The position numbers and the translations under genes were made by a program. From Fusarium oxysporum f. sp. lycopersici 4287 (taxonomy: Eukaryota; Ascomycota; Sordariomycetes; Hypocreales; Nectriaceae): a stretch of 64,000 nt of DNA. Each line of letters begins with the position of its first letter. The first letter of the stretch is position 1. Location of the stretch: contig NC_030987.1 in the NCBI RefSeq assembly GCF_000149955.1, forward strand, positions 2,881,236 to 2,945,235. Direction: 5' to 3'. Of this stretch, positions 22,682 to 31,734 are shown piece by piece. The notes beneath the pieces were generated by a model. The model ran no database searches. It was not told where the DNA came from and saw only the letters and a list, made by a program, of their open reading frames with translations.

Positions 22682-24082
22682 ATGGCTGATTCCACCTTGG
22701 CCGCCAACGGCAACTCTCTTCTTGAGACCACCAAGACCAGTGAGGTATGTTTTCTTGCGCTGAAATGCGCTGATATCGTACGGGGCGCCTCGAACAGACT
22801 TGCTAACTTCACTTTACAGTGTTTCCCCGCGATCTTTGCGCGTCAATGGCACTGCCCGCCATGATACAAGGCCTTCCCGCAGACCAACATAACTGACTCG
22901 ACTTCCAGACGCCGCTGCTGCGTATCAATCCGTCGCCAACGGTATGACGCTTCGCTAAGAACTGTGATTTTGACATGTTGCTAATGCTAAATCTTTCCAG
23001 GCCCTGTTGCTCAGAACGTCTACGATCACACTCAGAAGGCCTCCAACGAGCTCTCTAACCTTGCTGCTGCTCGACGCACTCCCGCGAATCCCGCTGCTAC
23101 CGGCCAGCCGCTAACTCACTACCACTCATTCTTTTCTGAGCTTCTTTCATGGAACAACCCTCGTAAGTTGACTATTGTGTCCTATCTGATCTGCGAGAGC
23201 TAACGTTAGTGACACAATAGGCGCATCTGCCATTGCTTATGTGACTATTATCGGTGCTATCTTCACTGCGCGATACCTGGATCTTCTCCGATGGGGACTT
23301 AAGGTTTCGTGGATGATTCTTGGTGTAACCATTCTTGCCGAGGTTCTTGGCAAGGTCATTCTCAACAACGGGCCTTGCTACTCAGGTTCGCCCTCGTCGA
23401 TACTACACAGTACCTCGCGAGACTCTGGATGCCCTTATTGGGGACGTTCACGAGCTCATTAACTTCTTTGTCATCGAGGCCCAGCGAATCATCTTTGCCG
23501 AGAACGTTTTTGCTTCCGCCGCCGTAAGTTTGATATTCGACAGATTTAACAGCTGGAACTAACTTTGAATAGGCTTTCGTCGCCGCTTTCATTTCATACT
23601 ACCTCGTCAAGCTTGTTCCTTACTGGGGACTTGCTCTCATCGGTACCACCGTCGCCTTCGTCGTTCCCCTTATCTATACATCCAACCAGGAGCTAATCGA
23701 TGAGCAACTCCACCACGCTTCCGAGCTCATCAACTCCCAGACTGCTCAGATCCAGAGCGTCGCTTCGAAGCAGATGGAACAGGTCTCTAACATCAGCAAG
23801 CAATATGCTGGCGACTACAGCGGCAAGGTTCAGGACCTTCTCCGTGGCAAGACTCCTTCTCGCCAGAAGATTGACAAGCCTGAGCAGCCCATTTCTGCCA
23901 AGCAGCCGGAGTTTCCCTCTCCTCCTACCGAGGACCCCATCAAGTCCACAGAGGTTCCTCAGATCCCTACCCCTGCCGCTCTCAAGGAGGAGCTGAATGC
24001 GCCCACCGCTATCGATACCGCAGCCCCTGAGCTCCCTCACGAGGACGTTGTCCCCAGCAAGGAGCCCATGCTTGCTTCTTAA
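22682..24082 (+). CDS. RTN1: reticulon-like ER membrane-shaping protein, with a 1-nt frameshift
   Basis: Proposed exons are 22682-22744, a 22-nt microexon 22820-22841, 22909-22941, 23001-23162, 23221-23523 and 23573-24082. Two long hydrophobic hairpins of the reticulon domain are clear: around IAYVTIIGAIFTARYLDLL to LGVTILAEVLG, and AAFVAAFISYYLVKLVPYWG to VAFVVPLIY, separated by the conserved RPRRYYTVPRETLDALIGD and HELINFFVIEAQRI. Reticulons insert wedge-like into the ER membrane and bend it into tubules. The frame is broken at 23370-23374 (GGGCC): codons run ...ILNNG in one frame and LATQVRPRRYY in the +1 frame, with no room for an intron. One extra base in the assembly is the simplest reading. 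The C-terminal ~170 residues are a polar, Pro-rich tail. The microexon is needed to keep phase and is uncertain. Confidence 0.9.
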
Positions 24083-24729
24083 GTGACCAATAGGAGACAC
24101 CTGCCATGTGTACACGAGCTCAGAAGGCTAAGCTGCCCTGAGCAATGAATATGTTTTACGGCATTCTGGGGCGTATGTCGATCCTTGAATTAGGAGCAAG
24201 GGTTGTTCAGATTGGACTCGGGCGTGAAATGGTTTCTTGGAGCATTCTTTAACACGCAATGCGACGACGATTGTTGACGTTGATGAAGGGTGGTTAAAAT
24301 ACGGATTGAGCGGGCAGATGCTGATGTCAGGGAGAGTATTCCTATGGAAACTCTTGATTAATACGTATGGGAGGACATCGCATCTGGCCTGTTGCTTGTT
24401 TTTGTACGTTTGTGTCTCGAGGATAGGTGTTTAGGATTGTTACTGTGTAGCTTGCTGAAGCAAATGCTATTCACTCAACTTTTAAACATACTGAAAAATT
24501 CTGCCATGTGCACGTTACCTACATTAGGTTCGTCATCAGACCCGGGAGTTGAATGTCCTAGTAATGCTACTGCGCTGTCTTGAAGGAGGTTTTTATACTA
24601 TGTGAAATGCAAAATGATTGATCTTTTGATTCTCGGAACGCCAACCCAACAAGGTATACAACTGGCACCTTTCTAACCACCACTTCCGTATAGTTCAAGC
24701 AACTGTAACAGAAATATTTACTCTCTCCT
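24083..24729. other. convergent 3' region between RTN1 and BMS1
   Basis: Both neighbours end here. Only short chance frames are present and no repeat or gene is seen. Confidence 0.6.
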
Positions 24730-27700
24730 TTACTTCCTGCGCTTACCGCCACCTCCATCTTCGGCGGCTGCGCGCTTGCGACCATTCTTCCTCCAGAAGT
24801 CCTTGGATTCCCGTTTCTCGCGAGCTTCCTTCTTCTCCTCGCTGTCTGCCAACTTCTTCTGGAAAGCAGCGCGGTTCTTCTCCTTTGCAGCACGACGCTT
24901 GGCAGCAGCGTCGTTGCGGATTGTGAGTAACTGCTGCATAAGAGCGCGGGCTTTCTTCTCCTCGGAACCAGGAGCCATGACGACAGCACGCTTCTGCATG
25001 TATGTCTCTTTCTTTTGCTTCTTGGTTTCAACAATCTGCGACTTGAAGGGAAGGTCGGCAGCAAGGGCGCGGGGAACACGGAGAGGGTTGAAGTGGCGGG
25101 TCTCTCGTTCAATAGTGCGGTACTGGCTGTTCTTGGGCTGGGGAGTGGGCACGTTCTGATCACGGCGGACCTCGCCTGTGAGTCGCATGGGCTGCCAGCC
25201 GATGAGGTTGGTGACTGGATTGTAGAACCGGTGAGGCTTAATTGGGTACCAAGCACGCAAGAAGACAATGTCACTAAGAAGAATCTTGTCCTCGAAAGTT
25301 GCGCGGAATTGGCCCTCGGGCTTGGACAAAGCACGCTTGATCTGACCACGAATGCCAGAAACCGTCTTGATAGAAGCTCCCTCGAACTTCGCGATTTCAA
25401 GAGATGAGTTGAACATGTCCTTGATGAAAGCTGTGTTCTTGTAGATCTTTGCAGGTGTACCAGTAAGCTTGAGCTTCTTGACGATCTCTGTGGACTCATC
25501 GACGCTGAGGATTGTGCCAGTAGCAGCGATGCGGAAACCGGGTGTCGACGCCGACATTGAGTTGAAGCAAACGAAGCCTGTGTTGGGTGCAATTAAGGGA
25601 CCATAGATAGTACCGAAGCAATGCATATGCTCAGGTGTATACTTGAGCATACGGTTACGTGTGCGCGAGTCGGTGGTGCTGTAGATGGGCATGGTTTGGA
25701 AGCGACGCCATCCCAAAGAGAAGATAAGGGGGTCATTTGTCTTGAGAATGCGCTTGTGCCAGCGGTGACGCTTAATGCGGACTTGAAGATAGCCGAATCG
25801 GTCTTCAGTAGCGGAGAGACCACCAACGACGATAGGTCGACGAGCATCAAAGAGCTTGACAAATTCGGCCGGAACACCCTCGAGGACAACCTTGGCATAT
25901 TTGCCGGCTCGGTAGCCTTCCACAGCAGAGCGTTGACGTTCATCGAGGTTCTCAAATTCCTCCTTGTTGATATCGAGCTGCTTTTGGATCATAGCCTTTT
26001 GCGCCTCGTACCACTGATCCTCACCAAACTCTTGCACATCTCCACCTTCTCGTCGAGCATTTGCCTTATCATTGAGGAAACCCTCACGATCTTCCTCTTC
26101 GAATCGCATCTTGAGTTCCTCCTTTCGCTTTGCGTTCTTCTCTCGCTCGGCCTCAATATCCTCGACAGTGGGCTGTACTGGCTCTTGTTGACCTTCAGCT
26201 TCGAGATCCTCGAAGACACCATCGCCCTCATCATTTGAGTCGCCCAAGCCCTCGAAGTCGCTGCCATTCCCATCCCCATCACCGTCATCATCATCGCCGG
26301 CAGCGAGGGCTGTCGAAGTGAACTTCCTCCGTAAAGCTTCGACGTTCTTCTCTGATGCCCATTTGGCCGCTAGATCCTCGTAGTCATATGCGGGTATTGA
26401 CCTATCCTCTACAGCGTCTTCCTGCTCTTGTTTCGACTTCTTAAAGAAGTCATCTTCATCATCGTCGTCCTCGATATTCTCCTCTTCCGATTCGTCATCC
26501 TCGCCCTTCCATCGCTTGAGAGCATCTTCAGGGCTTAGTGAGTTGTCGTACATAAACCTAGCCAGATCACTTGTGTGATATGAGCGTCTCTTGCCATGAA
26601 GCTTCATCGCAGTGCCATTCAAGTTGTCCTTCCACCTTAATGCTGCTGCTTCCTCATCCGAATCGTATTCTTCGTCGTCTTCCACCTCTTCCTCATCAGA
26701 CAATGCTCCAAGGTCTGAGTCACTGTCGGCAAATGCAAGATCATCTTCACCGAGTTCCTTATCGGCATCCTTGCGGAACATCTTGCCTAACTTGCCTTCA
26801 TTAAATTCAACCTCGGCATCCGAGTCCAAGTTTTCGTCACCACTGACAGAGCCCTCGTCGTCCTCGTTTTGGTCATCATCGCCATCGTCTCTTTGGGCAA
26901 ATCTAGGTTTGCGATGTGTTTTTCTGCCAGTGTCTTCCTCTTCTGGCACTGCCTCGACCTTATTGCCGCCCTTGAAAAGCTGGACGCCACCCTCCATTTG
27001 GCCAAGAAGCTTTCGCTCAGCTTGAAGACCAACAATCATCTCTTCTCCTTCTCCTCGCTCGGCATCATCATCCTCCTCCCGGTCGAAGCTGAAGCCCTTG
27101 TCGCTGGTGATCCAGATGGCATCACCGTCGATCTTCAAGCCACTACGATCCGACATGGGAGCATGAAGCTTCTTTTCCTTTTCGTCAAGTCGCCTTCGTC
27201 CAGTCTTGCCTGTGATCTTCGCCATTGCCAGTTCCATCGATGGCGTTGGACAAGGGTCTGGCATAACCTCCATATTAGATACTGTAAAATCACCCAAACC
27301 AGGGACGTGGACTCGTTGGTTGTGCGATGCAAAATTTGTACCTCGCAGGTAACCGGATAGTACAATCGACCGGTCGCAGTTGGGGTCTTCCTCGATCTTA
27401 GTAGGGTGTGTAATATCTCGGAAGCTGTCGATGATAGAGTAAGGGTGAGAATTGCGCCAGACGAGAGGACGTGGGTTCTTCATGACAGAGAGGAAGCGTG
27501 ACAAGTTATGGATTTCGCGGTCGGGATATCGGCCGTTCATAACACCGGAGAGGTAAAAAAGGTGGGCGCCCTGGTACAGCTCTGTCCAAAGCCTCCTCTT
27601 GAGACGCTTCTTGGCATCCTTCAGCGCCTGTGGCTTCCGGAAAAGATCGAGATGTGTCAAGATACCAAAGACGTTTCCTGGCATACCTGTAGCGGCAAGA

Positions 27701-28280
27701 ATGTTGAGAAACTCCATAGTTTCCATCTCAAAGCCGTAATTTCCATCAATCATCAAGAGGACAATATCGGCAACCTTTGCGATGTCGACCATGGCCTCCA
27801 GTTCGTTTGGGCACTCGACAAAGGTCAGGCGTTGCTTCTTCGATGTGACGACCGTCACAGGGCCCTGAGGGTCCGATATCGTTTCTTTGGCATATCGTCG
27901 AATGAGCGATTTCATCAACGTCGTCTTTCCTACACCGGGAGGGCCAACAATTGTAACGAGTCGAGGAGGGGCCTCATCGGGCAATCGATCCACGAGCGGG
28001 ACATGGAGACGCTTTTCCTTGATCTATTGATGACTTTTAGCATTGGGGCTTCTTATTCAAGGGAATAGAGAAGAGTCCTACATCTTGCGATCTCGCTGCC
28101 TGTCTCTGGAGCTTGCCAGGGTTGGCGAAGGAAAACGCCTTTGGGTTGCGCTCTGACATTCGTTAGTATGCGCCAATCGCTAATTGGAAGTGTGTATAAG
28201 AATAACTTACCACCTGTATGCTGCTTCTTGTCCTTCTTGTCCTTGGACTTGCGATGCGGCTTGTGCACTTGATCTTCCAT
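24730..28280 (-). CDS. BMS1: BMS1, GTPase of small ribosomal subunit assembly
   Basis: Exons are 28211-28280, 28082-28152 and 24730-28023, with introns of 58 nt (28153-28210) and 58 nt (28024-28081), giving 1144 aa (yeast Bms1 is 1183 aa). The start MEDQVHKPHRK and the exon-2 segment ERNPKAFSFANPGK are typical of the family. The G1 loop GPPGVGKT is at residues 74-81, with the switch-region motif LLMIDGNYGFEMET downstream and THLD as the G4-like motif near residue 170. A long Asp/Glu-rich middle (about 340-650) precedes the C-terminal AARP2CN/DUF663-type region ending in a basic tail (RKRAAAEDGGGGKRRK). Bms1 acts in the nucleolus with Rcl1 and U3 snoRNP in early 40S pre-ribosome processing. 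The last splice acceptor was set to keep IKEKRLHVPLVDR. Confidence 0.96.
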
Positions 28281-28383
28281 TTTTGCGTGCGACGTCTTCA
28301 CCTTCCAAAGACCATCAACTAACTGGCACGGTCTTCCACCTTTCACTTTGCTTCCAAATTTTTTTTAGACGCTAATAGAATTG

Positions 28384-28393
28384 TTATCGATAA
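28384..28393. promoter_or_regulatory. TTATCGATAA palindrome upstream of BMS1
   Basis: A perfect 10-bp palindrome lies 104-113 bp upstream of the BMS1 ATG. It is identical to the one upstream of TAP42, and no third copy was seen in the window. It also contains two CGATAA motifs. Confidence 0.4.
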
Positions 28394-29121
28394 GAATCGC
28401 GTTTCGCCAAGAACGTTGCGGGGACCAGGCACTGCCACTGCTCTCAGCATAGCCACATGTGGCTTATACTATCTGGACCCTATCCACTCTAAAATTTAAC
28501 GTTATTTTGTGAGCTGCCCGTTTAAGCATAGATTCACTGGCCTTGTCAACGTGCAGAACCAACGCGTGTCTATTGTCCGGTGACGCATGCTTTGATACTA
28601 CCGCTGTCGTGGGACTCATTTTGAACAAATTCTACGATTTCTAAGTGGTGAGTCCCTAAGCTGATAGGTGAACAGAGTAAGACGCGGCTGAATTACGACC
28701 CATCAAGTGTAATTTCTATCCAAAAGGGACCAACCTATGCAGGTGACATTCATGTTGTACTAAACAGTCGTCAGATGGTGGGTAACAAATAAATACCATG
28801 GAATCCAACAGTGTTATTGAAAGAAATCGTCTTGAGATGTAACCCACTTGAGGCATGGAGAGTGTCATTCTCACCGTTTTGTCTGATCCAAGACACTATG
28901 TTTTTAGGTAGATAGATCCTCGCGGGATTCCGTATTAGCCAATTCGAGGTCTCTAGCTCATCTTCGAATTTGGCTGAAGGGCTAGTGGAAACGCCAAGTC
29001 GTCGAGTGAGTAATCCCCGGCACTGGCGTAATGGAAGCTGGTCCTCTGTATGACCATCAGTCCAAAGTGACCAATACCAGCTGCATGTTGCTCCTCTTTA
29101 TTCCTAAAGCCGCATCCATCA

Positions 29122-29152
29122 CTCACATATCTCACACATATCTCACACATAT
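29122..29152. repeat. tandem repeat, 11-bp unit
   Basis: Two exact ctcacacatat units (29131-29141, 29142-29152) are preceded by a 9-bp partial unit (29122-29130). Confidence 0.7.
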
Positions 29153-29211
29153 CAGGGAATAAGATGGTGTTCTGCGTATGCGCTTACACAGTACGTACGT
29201 ATTCCCGGATT

Positions 29212-29284
29212 CTTCGTCAGCCTTGTACGCACCCATGGTATACGTAGACTTTTCTACTGGCGTGCATGCAGTCCTTCGTCAGCC
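29212..29284. repeat. 11-bp direct repeat CTTCGTCAGCC, 62 bp apart
   Basis: Copies lie at 29212-29222 and 29274-29284, about 300-370 bp upstream of the small gene. CGTAGACT also occurs twice nearby (29243-29250, 29326-29333); the second lies in the inverted repeat CGTAGACTACG. Confidence 0.6.
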
Positions 29285-29311
29285 CTAACGCCTGGTCGAT
29301 GGCTTCCGTCA

Positions 29312-29318
29312 TGACTCA
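29312..29318 (+). promoter_or_regulatory. TGACTCA (Gcn4/CPC1-type bZIP site)
   Basis: This is an exact match to the TGACTCA consensus, about 265 bp upstream of the small gene's ATG. It is a match by sequence only; a single 7-mer can occur by chance. Confidence 0.3.
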
Positions 29319-29413
29319 CGCGCGTCGTAGACTACGCAAGAATCCTAGTGGTTTTCCTTCGTTCCTAGTCATCGTAACAAGAGTGTCTTGCAAGTTACAT
29401 TGGCAGGATTGAG

Positions 29414-29420
29414 TATATAA
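29414..29420 (+). promoter_or_regulatory. TATA box of the small gene
   Basis: TATATAA lies 162-168 bp upstream of the ATG at 29582, followed by an A/C-rich untranslated leader of the kind seen in strongly regulated fungal genes. Confidence 0.5.
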
Positions 29421-29581
29421 CAATCAAGATGCGACGCCTTATGGACTTCATTCTCAGGCAGAAGCAATCGACAGTTCCATACTAAGAACAAGAATACAAA
29501 CTATTAAGCTTAATACTTTAATCCAAACCTTGTCTATATCCACTCACCCAATCGCTTCAAACCTCCTTCACATCCTTCAAT

Positions 29582-29859
29582 ATGTCCAACAACTCAGGCA
29601 ACAATGTTCCCACAACCTCAGACTGTGAGCATCATGTTTGCAGCAAGCTGAACTTAACTAACAAGTAAATGTAGCCCAGGTAGATTCTACCAAGTATAAC
29701 AGTTCCAAGGTCGCCGATCCCGAAACTGCCTCTATTGCTACCTTTTCCTCGTCAGCGCCCCTTTTCAAAAAGGACCAAAAGGAAAAGAATGGAACGGAAA
29801 TCGATGCCAAGAAGCTCCAGGAACAGGCCCTCAGGTCACAGATTCGATTCAGTATGTAG
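29582..29859 (+). CDS. small spliced gene, 75-aa hydrophilic protein of unknown function
   Basis: Two exons, 29582-29624 and 29675-29859, flank a 50-nt intron (GTGAGC donor, a ctaac branch-like site, GTAG acceptor) that keeps frame, giving 75 aa beginning MSNNSGNNVPTTSD. The product is hydrophilic, rich in Ser, Lys, Asn and Gln, with no signal peptide or membrane segment; its second half (KKDQKEKNG, then AKKLQEQALRSQIRF) could form a short amphipathic helix. A TATA box and leader upstream support a real gene. The stop codon TAG sits inside a consensus donor GTATGT (29852-29857); splicing it to the TTAG acceptor at 29896-29899 would remove the stop and open the frame to 30045 (121 aa). I do not recognise the protein. 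Confidence 0.65.
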
Positions 29860-30056
29860 TCGACGGATTCTCGAGGTCTGGGACATGGTGCTGATTTAGA
29901 AAGCGGACTGAAAATATGGAGAAGGGCACGGGCACATAAATGTAAAGGGGCGAAGGGTATCTTTTGTTTAAATGCAGGACTAGTTTTTATACTCGATGAG
30001 TCTTTAGAATCGAGTAATAAACGACTGTTTATTCTTTTGATTTGAGAGTTGTGGAT

Positions 30057-31456
30057 TTAGAAACTATCGTTCAAAATATCTTCGTTCATCTTCACCATAG
30101 AGGGGCTGTATTCGGACGAATTCGGATCGGCCCCAGCATCCAGTAGAATGTCACCAACAATTCTTTGGCTGGCTTCACGTGCTGTCAGACAGCGTTAGTA
30201 TATAGCAGTACATATGAGAGCGGTATAGAACTTACCAGGTGTTTGCAAGAGCTTCGAAGGAGGCAGCGCGAACTGTATCGTCTTGGGCGGGCTCATGCCT
30301 GCATATAAATCGATATCCTCATCTCCTTCATCACTATCCCAGTCGATCTCATACTTCTCCTTTCCAGTGGCTGTGACAGTGTCATCAGCGAAGACGTCCC
30401 GCGTCTTTCGTGCTGTCGCTGGCGTCTGAACACTAACACCAGGTGTTCGAGGACCCTGCGTTGCCGCCGCAAGACGTTGTCGAGCGTTACTTTTGTAGGG
30501 CGACATAAAAACTTCGCTGCGTAGAGTCGGCACTGCCATCTCGGGCGAGGATCCTGGTGAGTCGTTCCATGCGGGGGCATCCATCTTGCGTTGTGCGCTC
30601 TTAGGTTGGGCGCTCTTGAGTGGAGAGATGCGAAGGGCAGGCTTGTGTGGAGTTGCCTGAATGCGATAGTTCTTGTCGAGTACACGGTGAAGCAAAGGAT
30701 CCTTATGAGGCTGAACAGACTGCTCGCCGGTCATTGTGTGGTCGCGCTGGGCCTGCGGAGTCATTGACATATCGGGGAGTCTAGCGGTGTGTTGGGCGAA
30801 CAAGACAGTCGAGTCCTCGTTATCGTCTAGGACTGTGGTGTTGTTTTCTTCTCCTTCCATCTCGCGTTTCATGGCTTCGTAGGGAGATTCCATATCAGAA
30901 AATCGTGTCTTCGTCTTTCCAGGCCGGGGCGTGCTTCCCGTGAGCTCAGCATCATCAAGGAGGGAGTCATCGGCTTGGAAGGTAGATTGCTCGATGCCAG
31001 TTGTGGCAGTGACATCTTCGTGATGCTGAGATGTGTATTCTTCTGTTATATCTTCCCTCATAGCGGTGCTTTCTTCCACGTTTTCGCTTTCGTCGTCGTT
31101 GGCGAGCTCTTCATAACCGGAGAGAGATACGTTGGCCGATGCCTCGAAAAATTGCTTCCAGAACTACATGTCGTGAGCATCACTTCCTTCCAATCCCAGT
31201 GACTTCATGTACCTTTGAAGCTTCCCAAACAGCGCGAGAGTGTTCTCCATACTGTTCTACTAGTGGTAGAATGCTTGTTGTTACTATGCGATGCGACTTG
31301 CTAAAGTTGTGATCGATTTCTAGCCACCGGTCAGCTCTGCGTCGCGAGAATTCAAGATTCATGTATACCTTGAAGAGTCAGAGTGATCGATTGCTCTAGT
31401 CTTTCAAGCTCTTCAGTTAGAGACAGGTTGCGCGCTGCTACGCTTTGTCGCGACAT
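30057..31456 (-). CDS. ASK1: DASH complex subunit ASK1
   Basis: Exons are 31369-31456, 31213-31319, 30236-31163 and 30057-30181, with introns of about 49, 49 and 54 nt, giving 415 aa. The conserved Ask1 N-terminal domain is split over the first three exons: LTEELERLEQSITLTLQ, EIDHNFSKSHRIVTTSILP, and FWKQFFEASANVSLSGYEE. The rest is low complexity and rich in Ser/Thr-Pro sites, in keeping with phosphorylation by CDK. A C-terminal block (DIDLYAGMSPPKTIQF and REASQRIVGDILLDAGADPN) is split by the last intron. The DASH complex forms rings on microtubules and couples kinetochores to the spindle. The protein is longer than yeast Ask1 (292 aa). The gene lies directly downstream of the GCP6-like gene on the same strand. 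Confidence 0.93.
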
Positions 31457-31537
31457 TTTCGTAATGGGTAGGTTGCTATGGTCCAGTGTTGGAGGTTCAA
31501 TATAAACAAACAGCCCAGTAATTAATGTTAGGAACTA

Positions 31538-31543
31538 ACGCGT
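31538..31543. promoter_or_regulatory. ACGCGT (MCB-type) element upstream of ASK1
   Basis: ACGCGT lies 82 bp upstream of the ASK1 ATG. In yeasts this is the MBF site of G1/S genes, which would suit a spindle gene. Several other ACGCGT copies occur in the window, so this is weak evidence. Confidence 0.3.
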
Positions 31544-31734
31544 GGGGTCATTTGGAGGGGCATCTACCACTAAAGATGGCCCGCCGCAGCAAGGGTGCAA
31601 CCGACGTCGATGGCGGGGTATCGGATTATCAATAGAATGAATAGGCAGACACAGATATTACTTCCAGGCTTGGCAGAATTTCATTTATGCCTTCATATCC
31701 TTCATGGTTAATACTTAATATTATATATGGTGTC

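Larger units (their letters stand above)
28281..29581. other. divergent promoter region, BMS1 and the small gene
   Basis: No gene is seen. It holds the TTATCGATAA palindrome near BMS1, an ACGCGT site at about 28563, an 11-bp tandem repeat at 29122-29152, and a cluster of short repeats, a TGACTCA site and a TATA box upstream of the small gene at 29582. Confidence 0.6.

Noticed and set aside
24567..25592. 341-codon frame on the minus strand inside BMS1
   Set aside because: It overlaps the BMS1 coding sequence in another frame on the same strand. Its composition is Arg/Ser/Leu-rich low complexity, as expected of an off-frame read of a gene with strong codon bias.
31255..31280. tRNA A-box-like sequence (ctagtggtagaat)
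   Set aside because: It lies inside the ASK1 coding sequence and no B-box or acceptor stem follows at the right distance.
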